Assembly: GCF_023078275.1 (NCBI RefSeq) | Contig: NC_062971.1 | Span: 5,642,001 to 5,706,000, forward strand | Length of the DNA: 64,000 nt | Reading direction: 5' to 3' | DNA from: Leguminivora glycinivorella | Taxonomy: Eukaryota; Arthropoda; Insecta; Lepidoptera; Tortricidae | Shown: piece by piece, positions 30,759 to 41,897 of the stretch | How the letters are laid out: every line of letters starts with the position of its first letter | Numbering within the stretch: position 1 is the first letter of the stretch | Notes under the pieces: generated by a model | The model's input: only the letters and a program-made list of their open reading frames with translations | What the model was told of the DNA's origin: nothing | Database searches by the model: none | Program-made: the position numbers and the translations under genes

Positions 30759-31585
30759 GTCATATCTATACATATCTGTCCCCATCAGTTTTCTCTCAGC
30801 CGCCATATACGACACCAGCGTGGGAAGAGATGGGGTGGTGGTATTCTTTTTCGATGCGACATCACACGCCACAGTACAATAAAGAGTACTATCGATATGA
30901 TACAATTTGACCAACGATACCCCACTTGACTCAGCTTGACATTTACAGTTTGCCGCCCACCCATCTCGGCCATTTTCTATACAGTTACCGCCTGTTAAAA
31001 ACGCAAAATAAACCTGTCATATTTCAATTTGTAGAGGTTAATAGTAGCGTTCACTTATTCACGAGCTTCAGATCGATAGCTAAGTACGTCCTCTTTCATA
31101 TTTATCGCCATGTCCAGACGGACCGACACCTCAGACGGACAGTTGCGCACCATAAGCCTTTTGACATTATACTGTATATTGAATAATGCGTTCTTTGAAA
31201 AGCAGAGAGCATTAGAATTCGACGTATTGGCCATAGTAGACCTCAGCCGCAAATGCCATAAAAATATACCCGGCTCCCAGACCCCTGTCTTGACTTTTAT
31301 GATAATTATAATATGTTTCGTAATGTCTTATGCCTGTAAAATACTAGCAAAACACCGGCACTTCTATTAATATATTGGTAGTTTGTATTTAAATATATTA
31401 TGCAAATATTAAACTTTATGAATATTTCCGGGAGCTATGTTCATATGATTTAGTAATAAGTCTTTCTCGTATACATTACTTAACCCAAGAAAGCTGAGGG
31501 TCATAGCGACACTTGGTATTAAGCCGTTAAAGTTTGCAAACTCATTATAATATAAAAGACCTGTTAAAATATCACTGGCGGTATT

Positions 31586-32030
31586 TCCGGACCGATATCG
31601 ACCAACAGGAAAAGAGCTACACCTATCTTAATTCCGGCAACACACGTAAATCTTCTGGTGTTACGGGTGTCCAGGGGCCAGTGATCGATTACTGTTCCGT
31701 ACGAGACTCATAACGCCATCTCTGATTCAAGCGATATAACTACACATGTCGCGTGATACCTATCGCGGCCAATACGGAGCGAAATATGCGCCGACGTCAT
31801 CCTACGTCACGATATATTGTCCCCTGCTACCCATCTATCCTCGATATATGTACACGTAGATTAAGATTAAGCTTTAGAATTACAAGAAAAAGCACGTAAG
31901 TAATTTTTGGAATTTTATTTCACCATCCAAGAAAGTTGACCTTCTCATCTATACGCAACGCCTAATCGAGAACAATTACCATCAGGCGATCTGTCTGCTC
32001 GTTTGATACGAATTGCATAAAAAAATGTAA
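31586..32030 (-). mobile_element. SINE-like repeat interrupted by a solo LTR
   Basis: Left part 'aagagctacacctatctta' to 'gccagtgatcg' and right part 'accatcaggcgatctgtctg' reconstruct the repeat seen at 29628-29790 in reverse. The interruption is 31693-31974. Confidence 0.7.
31693..31974. mobile_element. Solo LTR
   Basis: 282 bp beginning TGTTC and ending GAACA, with a 5-bp direct duplication ATTAC on each side (31688-31692, 31975-31979). Contains a TATA-like 'cgatatatgtac' and no coding sequence. Structure is that left by LTR-LTR recombination of a retrotransposon; superfamily cannot be assigned. Confidence 0.75.
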
Positions 32031-32687
32031 CACGTGTGACGCGACGTGGATAGCATGCCATGGAATTGTTGTCCAGGGACAGGTCAATGGATGTAGGTCA
32101 AAAGGACGTCCCTCATTGAGTTGAACGGAACAGACTTAAAAAATGTGTCTGAGAAGCTTCTATCAGGGAGAACTGGCGTAGAATCGTTCGCCATTCAACG
32201 TGATCACGACAGCTTTGCCAAGAGGAAATCAACAATACATATAGGTAGCAGTGGCGGCTGGTGAAAATTTCTGCTAGGCAACACTGAGCAAAAAGAAACC
32301 TACCTTAACTTTAGGTACTTTACTAGTAATCAATTTTAGGCAAGCCGGTGGGAATCGGCTTGTATGGACCAGCCGCTGCTGATAGGTAGATAATTCTCTC
32401 ACAAAGTAGCTGATCTTTTATCTGGTTTACTCAAGAACAAAATTAGGTCGCGAGACGCGAGTAACCATACGAAGGTATAGAGGTATCTATAGACGTTCAG
32501 CTTTCGTGAGACATAATATTTAAATGTACTTACGGATATACTCACGTAATACATCGCGTACGGCGACATATTTCGAGTGTGTGAGACCCGCCAGCTTAGA
32601 TATTATCTTAGTCTATTTTCGGTCGACAATTGATACCTTTCACGATTTCAATTAAACCTTAGGTATTAAATACAAACAAGAAGATTG
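32031..32687. other. Gene-free DNA
   Basis: No feature recognised. Confidence 0.4.
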
Positions 32688-32689
32688 TA

Positions 32690-33458
32690 CTTAGTCGGTC
32701 CTAAAGTTCTGTCACAAATGCTTTAACTGATAAAATTGTATATAAAGGTTTTTATTCAATAAAAAATACATGATATCAAAACCTGTTTTATACTTATTAA
32801 AATGTGATATAAACGATCGAAAATGTAGATCGTGATTTTTAAGAATCCTTGATTACTTTGAGTTTGTCGATAGACGTCAGCACGCGGAAAAATAGACTTC
32901 GCAAAAGGAAGAAAAAAACATTGTTACATTAGCCAAATAAAATAATTATTTTTTTAGTATGAGTTCTCTGAATTTGGGCATATTGAATTACTGGTATTTC
33001 ATTTTCCTAGAAATCTTTAAGTCTGCTAGTAACCTTTAGAACTTGGGTACTTTTCAGTAAAACGCTTAGATTTCACAATCATCAACGGGAATGTGCAACA
33101 AAACGTTGTACAGTAGCAATATTGTCCATTTAATTCACAAAAATCATATACAAACTTAAAGATAAAAGACCCAGCGTTTATAATAAGTATCATTAAAGCA
33201 TATTAAGCCAACCAAAAATAAATAAAAAATAAAAACGTCCGGAAGAGGTCGCGTGTTTCTTGACTTGTTTTTTTTACCAAATTTTCAGATGTTACAAGGA
33301 ACCACGCGAAACTGCGACAGCAAAGTACTTTAAGTAATATTGCAATTTATTCAGTATGAAACGAGCTTTCAAACCATGCATATGCATAGTAAGAAATATC
33401 TGTCAATAAAGTTTTTATCACTTAAAACCTTTGTGACAGAACTTTAGAACTGACTAAG
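32690..33458. mobile_element. Non-autonomous Tc1/mariner-like element
   Basis: Inverted ends: left cttagtcggtcctaaag, right ctttagaactgactaag, then ttctgtcacaaa inside both. TA on both sides (32688-32689, 33459-33460). 769 bp with no transposase ORF left. Confidence 0.7.
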
Positions 33459-33460
33459 TA

Positions 33461-34417
33461 TAGTACAAAAGCAATCATCGCCATCTGTCAGCGGCCTCGT
33501 AAAGCGTATTGAATATTGATACCAATAACGATACCGTATTTATTTCCATGCGTTTGTCTCGCTTGTTTATCAGCCATATTTATTTACGTAGCAAAAATCG
33601 CGTACAGTATTTTGACTTTGTGTACCCCTCATCAAAATATACCTTGTATTGTTTAATTGTTGTGGGTTGTGAACTTGTGACTATTGTGATACCTACTTGT
33701 GATGGCAGCTACCAGCAAGGGCGGATCCAGCTTCGTACCCAGGGGGGGGGTCACGTGGTTAATTTGCACAGCCCAACCTCAGTGCTCGAACCCCGAGATC
33801 CGCGTATGATCTGCGTTAAATGATTTTTGCGTCGATTTCAATTTAATGATGTTGGCGTTTTTAGATTTTGGAAAAAATGCAGGTGTAAGAGGAAAGCTTA
33901 TTTGTGATAAACTTTTTTGCGATGATTATCGATCCCAATCCTATCCAGGATCAAAAGTTGATTACATTTATACATGACGGCTATCGTGTCCTACTGCTGG
34001 GCAAAGGCCTCCCCCAATTTCTCCACTCAACAGCGCTTGGATGGGACAAAAATATCCTTTTATTTTTTTTATTTATGTACGTAAAGTACTGATTATCCTT
34101 ATATTGCGTTTTATAGCTTTATTCGCTGTCAGAATGACAGTCGCAGGCGCAGCGGGATGTCGCGGGAAATTCATGTCACTCGTCAAAAACAAAATAGTAT
34201 TAAATTATCATACAAATTGTGGCCATTTTAGACTTAATGCAAACGCATTAAGATTCACAATTGCGGTGTCTTTAAGTTCAATAGTCGTGGTTTATTGAGA
34301 TATCGGAGATTGGGCGTCGCTCAAATGATACAGTTGTAAAATAAAATAATAAATTGTAAAGTGGAATAAATAATCTGATAGAGTCCGATCAAGGGAACCC
34401 TGCATAGCATTCACAAT
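33461..34417. other. Gene-free DNA with repeat debris
   Basis: A fragment of the 'gcaaaggcctcccc' repeat lies at 33978-34030 and a run of nine G near 33745. ORFs at 33509 and 34041 show no domain. Confidence 0.45.
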
Positions 34418-36115
34418 AGGGAACTTGACTGTAGTTAAAATAAAATATTTTTAGTAATCATGCCTGTATCCCATACGCACTAGTGCGAGCAAGTGAAACT
34501 ACTAAAGCTTCAGTCGCAACTTTGGAGGCTAATCTGAACTGAAAAACGTCTGTGACATTGCAGTGACAGGTTGCCAGCCTCTCGCCTACGCCAAATTTAA
34601 CCCATATCCCACAGTCGATTTAAAACACCCACGGTCGTGGGGTTAATTTATTCGACCATTCGTTTCCACACGAACTTCCTGTTTACTGGGGGGGGGGGGG
34701 GGTGACTGTAGTTAAAATAAAAATTTTATACCATACACGAAATAAAGCATCGGATAGTTATAAGAAAAATATGTACAGAAGTTATTTTTAAATCCAATTT
34801 TATTTAATAAGTCAGGTAGAAATATATAAAGTGAGTTGACCGTGACGTCACTCAATTTGATTCCATATAAATTCATATTATCAAGTCGTTCAAATTTGTT
34901 TTGACAGTTCTTAAAAAGAAGCTGATTTGACTAGGAGGCAAGTAGCCTATAAAAAGTTCGGTATTGTATTTCAATCAGGTTATGTATGAAAATCAAAATG
35001 TTTTTGATTATAGCTACTTAACACATTAAAGTAAAATTAGACCTCCTTATACGTATTCCACTACGAAAGTTAGGTACTACGAAGTTGGTGGTATGTACAA
35101 TTACGAAGTTCGAAGTTTTTAGTTCGTACTACGGTATAACGGTACCTACCTACTTCATTTGGAGATAGCACATTTTGCGTTACCGAAAAGCTACGAGTTA
35201 AATATTAGATTTGGAGTAAACGCAATACCAATAACCCGATATTTTACAGACCATGAAAAAATCCTTATACGATGTAGAAACTCCGTTCAAGTCGTTTCGA
35301 ATAGCCATTAAATTATTTGATGGCGCGTAAAATTTCGACGGAAAAGCAATTAAAGAAAAGAAGTTAGCTGAAAATATTTTCTTTTACTTAATTTTATGGG
35401 CTTTTTGAACCTAAGGTAACTAAATGTTTTAATAGGATAGGCTACTTGCCTCCTAGTCAAATCAGCTTCTTTTTAAGAACTGTCAAAACAAATTTGAACG
35501 ACTTGATAATATGAATTTATATGGAATCGAACTGAGTGACGTCACGGTCAACTCAGTTACTTTATATATTTCTACCTGACTTATTAAATAGAAATTGGCT
35601 GTAAGAATAACTTCTGTCCATGTTTTTCTTATAATTATAAAATATATAATAAGTATAAAATATTTTTCCCCTCACTAGCTCGAAAACACGTGTTTTGTCC
35701 TTTAATACCAGCGGGTAAACACGCATTTTATCCACTAGTGGGTAAAGTAATTTGACCTTGAATAAAGTAAAATTAACTGCTTTAAAATTGATAAAAGTAG
35801 GTGAATCTAGTAATAAAGATGATTTACCCCCTGTGGAACTACTGGAAGCAGTGATAAACGCATTTTTTGCGTTGTAGTTTCCTCGCTATAGTGCGGGGAA
35901 AAGTTGTGTGTTACACTCGGGTGCAAATGTATTTTACTTCTCGTGTGTTAAAAAACTCGCAAGTTCAGGATTCTATTCTCGAACCACTCGCTTCGCTCGT
36001 GGTTCAACTATAGAATCCTTTCACTTGCTCGTTTTTCAATTCCACACTCGGCGTTAAAATACAACTTTGCCCCCTTGTATAACAAATAACTATTATTTTA
36101 ACTACAGTCAAGTTC
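34418..36115. repeat. Nested inverted-repeat complex
   Basis: Outer ends agggaacttgactgtag (from 34418) and ctacagtcaagttccct (to 36115) are inverted. Inside are a second inverted pair (34745-34955 with 35437-35645), a degenerate relative of the 10459 MITE (34470-34690), a run of about 14 G at 34687-34702, and a 'ctcactagctcg' repeat (35670-35945) shared with 61005-61255. No coding sequence. Confidence 0.65.
34745..35645. mobile_element. Fold-back element with ~205-bp arms
   Basis: Left arm 34745-34955, right arm 35437-35645, inverted and highly similar (for example 'gctgatttgactaggagg' against 'cctcctagtcaaatcagc'). The 480-bp centre is non-coding. A single arm-like copy is at 9085-9215. 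Confidence 0.75.
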
Positions 36116-37044
36116 CCTGTATTCAATGGAGCTAGCAAGCATCTGATGGTATACGAGTGGAACTAAGTTACTTGTAATCGCAGATTTTGTCTTGAAGATG
36201 CAAAGCCCTCAACTTTCACTTTTTTGTCTGCGATGTTGCTGACTTTGATTCAATTTGATATCTACATATGGCAGTGTATGAACATTACACAATATTACAC
36301 GTCAATAAACGTGGAAATGTTACAAGGGTTATCCTAGTTCTGTGTTCAATAGTCCTATGGGACCCTCAAATTGCGATAATCTGTCCCTGTCATTTCAATT
36401 AGGTCTTCTGACATCCTTGCAGATACATATGCAAGTAGATACGATTTTTTTTTACTTTCGTATTAGGTCTTTAGACTTTTCAATGTGAAATGATGAATTG
36501 TGAATCATTTTAATAACAAGGCCATACATTTCGAGCAGGTGCACTGTGTACTCTTGAAACATGACATACTTGCTGAACATGTTTGTAAATACCTGGGTAT
36601 TTATACTAATATCGCAAGCTGTCAAAACACGGTCAATTTAGCTGCAGGCGCTGTCTCCATGTCATGTCATGTCATCTATTGTATCGACGTTTTAATCTAT
36701 GGGCATCAATAAAAACCATATACGAGTATATAATATATAAGGTGTAATTTAGATAATCAAATCCATTAAGATTCTATAAAACTGTCATGCGTGAGCTAGG
36801 AACGAGTTTGCGGGCCTCGGGTGTAGTAAAATTATAGATTAACCTCGAGAGACTCCGCATTGAAAATGTACCTAATTATAGCACTAACTTCTGCTTGTGA
36901 TGTGCTGCTGCTTATTTATAAAAGTTAGCAAACGTAGGTATGTTAAAATTTGCCTATAGCTAATGAACTTGAGACACTACAGGAGCGAAAATGCTAAAAT
37001 GGAAAGAAATTCAATTTGGAAATTTTAGTTAAATATACTTGTGT
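36116..37044. other. Gene-free AT-rich DNA
   Basis: No supported feature; ORF at 36500 has no recognisable content. Confidence 0.4.
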
Positions 37045-37490
37045 TATCTTAGATTCATCGAAAAATGCTGTCCATTCAGAACAACTCAGTTAAAAGATAT
37101 TGCGAAAAATCTTTAAAATCAAGGTTCCGCTCTCGACTGTTTCCTCCTTCAAACTGAATCAATCGTAACGAAATTTGAGAATCTGAATAATAATAAAGTA
37201 ATCTGTGTCGGACCGTTTAGTTTTTTGTCTAATTATTACCAATTTGGAATACCACACCTTTTTACGCCATAATCAATAAGTCTGTTTTTGTAATTTTTTG
37301 ATGGGATCTAGCGTCTTTAAAAATAAGAATATCAAAAAATCAAAACGGTCCGGCACAGATAAAAATAATAATAATCTGTGTTGAAAAAATCATGGCTCTA
37401 TCTTCAAAAACCAGGGAGGAAATAGTCGAGAGCGTTTGTATGAAGAATTGACCCCTCCTTTATCGTCTTAAATATCACTCTGGAATATAG
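37045..37490. repeat. Dispersed repeat 'gagagcg', copy 1
   Basis: Opposite-strand counterpart of 49085-49575. Shared blocks include 'ttccgctctcgac', 'tgtgtcggaccgttt', 'caaaaaccagggagg' and 'gtcgagagcgtttg'. About 440 bp, non-coding, inverted relative to its partner. Confidence 0.65.
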
Positions 37491-38575
37491 TCTGTTTTAA
37501 CCTCTCTCGCAATATCTAGTGGGAACACCGTATGAACTGAAATACATTAATAACTTTAGATACCCATAGGTTAATTAGTCAAGCACAACGACTAACCCCC
37601 ACAGTAGGCTCAGATGTGTTATTTAACTTATTTGTCATATTTCCATAGAGTCTATGGCATAGACACTTTGAGACGTCTTACGTAAGAGCCACAGTACTTT
37701 TCAGCTGCTTAGTACAATACAAGTTCATGTTTAATCCTAGAATACAGGCAGTCAATCGTGGTCGCGCGATAAATCAGCAGTCCTCGAAAAGTTTGTACTC
37801 GTACATAGCCACGTCAGCAAATTTTAATTGATCCTATTTTGTTACCAACATTTAGTGATATAAGTCGACTTTCTTAAGATATATACAGGACAATTGTTAT
37901 TATTAAGAAAATATGGATACTAGAGAACCTTAATGACCAAATAAAACTTAATAAAACCTAAATTCATGAAATAAATCTTGGTAACAAAAAAGGAACAATA
38001 AAAACAAATTTAACCTTTTCCTTAATTTTTGTACAAACTTTTCGAGAACTGCTGAAATGATGAAACATCTGACCGTCCCTAACGCACTACTTGTAAGTGT
38101 GGAGCTTGTGTGCGCGACCATACTTGCCTGGCAGGAGTGGTAGGTTATACAGGATTTTGTGTGCCGCGTGGTGTGTGCGTCCCTGTGTGTTGCGTCGTTC
38201 AATAGACAAGTAATCTGCAAGTGAAATTTATTCATTACAGACTGGATAAATGCTTGCAATTATTCAAATAGTAGGGATTTAATTAAAAAGTGAGGATACC
38301 CGTATTGCTAGAGATTGACTGGCGTGGACAATGATTTATTCAACAGCGGACCGCTAGGAGTTTGCAATCTTTTTGCGTCTGTTCAAAGCCACTGTGTTGT
38401 ACAAATGGTTAGTTGAGTTTAGTTTTGGGACTAAGTGGTTCAAAATTCACAGTAATTTGCTGCGGAAAAATAATCTTGATCTTTTATTCTAATATTCCCT
38501 TTAATATTGAATTGTGACTTTTAAATTTGTTTTTTATCGTGCAGAAACGTTCGCAGCGTCTGTGAATTGAAAAAT
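37491..38575. other. Gene-free DNA
   Basis: No gene or clear repeat recognised; a 103-codon minus-strand ORF at 37948 has no recognisable domain. Confidence 0.4.
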
Positions 38576-38755
38576 TCACACTTCCGGCAGGACTCGAACC
38601 TGCGACCTCTGGCCTTGCCGGAGCCATCCCGCTTCCAACTGCGCCACGAAGGCCTGCTGGATGTGTGCGAATTCATCCATGCCTTCCCTCAATTCTAAAC
38701 CGCACTCTCAGCCAGAGGTCGCAGGTTCGAGTCCTGCCGGAGGTGTGAATTTTTC
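38576..38755 (-). mobile_element. tRNA-derived SINE with inverted T-arm duplicate
   Basis: The minus strand of 38583-38655 reads like a tRNA (gccttcgtggcgcagttgg ... cgcaggttcgagtcctgcc) with A and B boxes. A second copy of the B-box end follows in inverted orientation at 38710-38745, so the ends can pair. Confidence 0.65.
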
Positions 38756-39091
38756 CATTTTTCCTTTAATTTAAAAATTTGTGACTTTTAAATTTTGACA
38801 GGAAAGTACAAAAAGATACTGCCTCAATCATTGATTATTTAGTTATTTACTCGTATTTATTATTATTTAGGTATCTATGGAGTACCGACAGCTATTTACA
38901 TAGAGAATACAATCGAATTATAACAACATAAAATAATAAAAGCTTTTATTTCGAAAAAATATGTCCATAGTACGACACATATTCTTCAACCATAAAATTG
39001 CAAAAAAATCACAAGGCCAAAATAAACCAAGTTCCTGTTACCCACTTTCTTGATCATGTACGTGGCTAGACTGGCTAGTGAGACACATATT

Positions 39092-39496
39092 ATAGTATGA
39101 ATTTTCTGAGATGAACTCTTCGCTTTAGCCGTAATCTGTTAAACAAAGGCCTTTGTGTCTATTGTTCACGGCGGCTAGCTCCCGTTTAAACGGCACGTGC
39201 TATAGTCTCAGTGTAGTTAAAAAGCAACTATCATGATAGTAATAAGGTTCAAATCCATAAAAAGCCCTTTCGGAGATAACACGTTTTGTCATCTTCAAAA
39301 AAAGTTACCTGCATACTGCAAACTGTTTAAGAAATTTGAACCTTATTGCTATCATGCTAGTTGCTTTTTAACTACACTGAGACTTTAGCACGTGCTGTGG
39401 AAACGGGAGCTAGCCGCAGTGAATAATAGAAACAAAGGCCTTTGTTTAACAGATTACGGCAAAAGCGAAACGTTCATCTCAGAAAATTCATACTAT
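39092..39496. mobile_element. Fold-back element, ~170-bp arms
   Basis: Arms 39092-39265 and 39325-39496 are inverted (for example 'cagtgtagttaaaaagcaac' against 'gttgctttttaactacac'). Loop about 60 bp. Non-coding. Confidence 0.8.
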
Positions 39497-39751
39497 ACAA
39501 AAATGCTGTGTCTTTTGTGTGGCTGCCGTTTCCAAGACAGTCGTAGGATGCCGTGAAGGGATGTTAGCACCAAGTTTCAGTATATAAAAAAATAAATACA
39601 GCTTATAGAAGTATATTATGAGGGGATAAGATTTAAAGTAGTAATATCTACCTGCAAAAGGAGGGCAGCACCTGTCATGCATGTACCTTCGTGTATTTAC
39701 GAACATCCGATCCGGCTAGGTTCGTGCGACTTAAGTGGACTCCCATACCAG

Positions 39752-39901
39752 GGTGGCTAGCCGAATGGCACAATCGCTCACGAAACGCTCACGAAACGAA
39801 GCGCTAGTAGATATCTATCTCTATCGCGCTTGCGTATTGGCGCGACAGAGCCAGCGGCGTATCGCTTGCGTTTGGCGTCGGAGAAATGCCATTCGGCTAC
39901 G
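39752..39901. mobile_element. Short element 'tagccgaatggca' with 15-bp target duplication
   Basis: 150 bp, ends tagccgaatggca and tgccattcggcta inverted. Flanked by the direct repeat GGACTCCCATACCAG (39737-39751 and 39902-39916). Other copies: 40241-40395 (inverted) and 54770-54925. Confidence 0.75.
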
Positions 39902-40240
39902 GGACTCCCATACCAGTATGGGCTAATCACTCCCGAATTCGTGTAAAAAAGGCGGTAATGTCTTCTTGATCTTCGATTGCTACATGTGATAACTGTCATC
40001 ATTAACCGTCACTGTCATTACACGCGTCATTATGTCGAAAAACTGCGGTCGTCCAGTGCTGCACGGAATTCCACCGCCGTGTGGTCTTCACTCATTAATG
40101 TAGGGGACGTGCTTGGAACAGTAATGCAACGACCAAGTACAAATGTTATTATGATTGATCCCTACCCGGTACGCTTGAGCATCTCGGTGAGTGGATCTTC
40201 GTGATTTAAACGTATCGTCAACCGCTGCGCTCCTGGCCCC

Positions 40241-40395
40241 GTAGCCGAATGGCATTTCTCCGACGCCAAACGAAAGCGATACGCCGCTGGCTCTGTCGCG
40301 CCAATACGCAAGCGCGATAGAGATAGATATCTACTAGCGCTTCGTTTCGTGAGCGTTTCGTGAGCGATTGTGCCATTCGGCTAGCCACCCTGGTA
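40241..40395. mobile_element. Short element 'tagccgaatggca', copy 2
   Basis: Reverse orientation of the copy at 39752, with near-identical interior ('gcgctagtagatatctat', 'cgcgacagagccagcgg' and complements). The pair brackets 340 bp of unrelated sequence. Confidence 0.8.
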
Positions 40396-40812
40396 TTCCG
40401 GGCACCAAATTATCGGATTTGACGGCAGCTTGTACAATGTACATCCCCAAAGGTATTAACCGAATTCCTGTTTAAAACTAATCGCACAATAGTTACTGTA
40501 CGGTATGTAATATAATATCAAATAGCGCCGTCTAGCAGAGCGTTTCCCAAAGGTGTAACGCCATGTAAGCCACCGTAACTTTTTCTCTAGGGCTTTGAGG
40601 TACGTTTTTTTCTTAGACTTTATCCGTCTATACGGAGTTACATATGTCTTTGGTTATGTTGCATTCTTCCATAGCGTGTTAATTCACATCGAATGGGTAG
40701 AATGAATTGGACGACATTCTGTCACAGTATAGACTTGGTAGACAAAATTATACAAAGAAACCATCTGGTATTTTATTCTTTGTTAGTACTGGTCATTTAG
40801 GCTTTATAGACA

Positions 40813-40863
40813 ACTAGCTTTTGCCCGCAGCTTTGCTCGCGTTAGGAAGAGACAAAAAGTAGC
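40813..40863. repeat. Left part of 'agcttttgcccgc' repeat split by the LINE
   Basis: Matches the left end of 28967-29145 up to 'gagacaaaaagtagc'; the remainder resumes at 46006 after the LINE. Confidence 0.75.
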
Positions 40864-40886
40864 TTAAAAGTAGCTACATATCTTTT

Positions 40887-41048
40887 ATGAATAATGTTCT
40901 AGATCCATCGAGCGGGTACCCGGTGTGCATGGACTCGCCTGCGCCTGCTCGGCGGCGCCCCGCCGCGCCGCACTCGCCGGCGCTCCGTGCCGCGCTGGCG
41001 GCGCCGGGGTCGCCCGCGCTGCGTGCCTTGTTCGCGCCGCGCCCGAGC

Positions 41049-41081
<33 letters not shown>

Positions 41082-41897
41082 TCTCCGCGCCGCGAGCCCG
41101 AGCCCGCCGCCCGCCGCCCTGTCCCGCCGAGCCCCGCCGTCGCCGCGCCGGCTCCGTCGCCGCCGAGCCTCCTGCGGCTGGCTCTGGAGCGGCTGACCGT
41201 CGAGCCTGAGCCTCGGCCGCCGGCCCCGTCGCCGGCGCGCGCGTCGAGCGCGGCGCCCGCCCCGGCGCCCGGCGCTCCGCGCGCTCGGAGCCGGGACCCT
41301 CCGCGGTCGACGGTCATCTATTCTGACGCAATCGGGGCCGGCCTCGGCGTGCTGCTGGGTGAATGTCTCCGGCAAAGTGTAACAAATGTGTGTTTGCGTG
41401 GTGCCTCCGTCGAATCGGTCGTGCGCCGCCTGGCGAGGGACAAGTTTGACAGTGGCACCACTCTGATTATACACCTCGGCGATAGTGTGGGTGTGAAGAG
41501 ATCTCACGTGGGATCCCTCATACGCACGCTGTCCGACATTGAGCGACATGGAATTTATAAAATTATTTTATGCTCTTTTCCGTATTCCGACTCTGTTTCC
41601 CATGAGCACAACGTTAGAGTGTCGGAGTTAAATTCCATGTTGTACAATGCGACTTGTTACGAAAGCGCTTACCATTTTATTGATCTGAACATTATGTATA
41701 AAAGAAATAATTACCGTTTTAGACTAAGAGATAATTATTTGAATGTACCACGGAATTGTAAAGTGACGACAGCAAAATTACTAGCTTACAACGTAGAACC
41801 GGGGTTTTTTGACATTTCGGCCAGTGGCAACGGTGCCGGCCGCGCGGCGAGCGCCGGCGCGTGCGCAGCCTCCCCGCGGGCCGCCCACAGCATTTAA
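40887..41897 (+). CDS. LINE ORF1, Pro/Ala-rich with esterase-like domain
   Basis: 336 residues; an internal in-frame ATG at 40929 (MDSPAPARRR) is an equally good start. Residues 12-145 are an extreme Pro/Ala/Arg run encoded by DNA that is almost entirely G+C, including a (cccgcg)n stretch near 41050-41080. From about residue 145 a folded domain appears: STVIYSDAIGAGLGVLLGEC, then TTLIIHLGDSVG and YKIILCSFPY, reminiscent of the SGNH/esterase ORF1 domain known from CR1 elements. I infer that by pattern only. ORF1 proteins bind and package element RNA. Confidence 0.75.

Noticed and set aside
39977..40204. 75-codon ORF between the two inverted short elements, followed by a gtgagt donor-like site
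   Set aside because: The stretch ending DPYPVRLSIS looks faintly protein-like, but no acceptor, partner exon or family could be identified.
40899..41549. 216-codon Arg/Gly-rich minus-strand ORF and other ORFs opposite LINE ORF1
   Set aside because: Shadow of the very GC-rich ORF1; GC-rich DNA has few stop codons in any frame.
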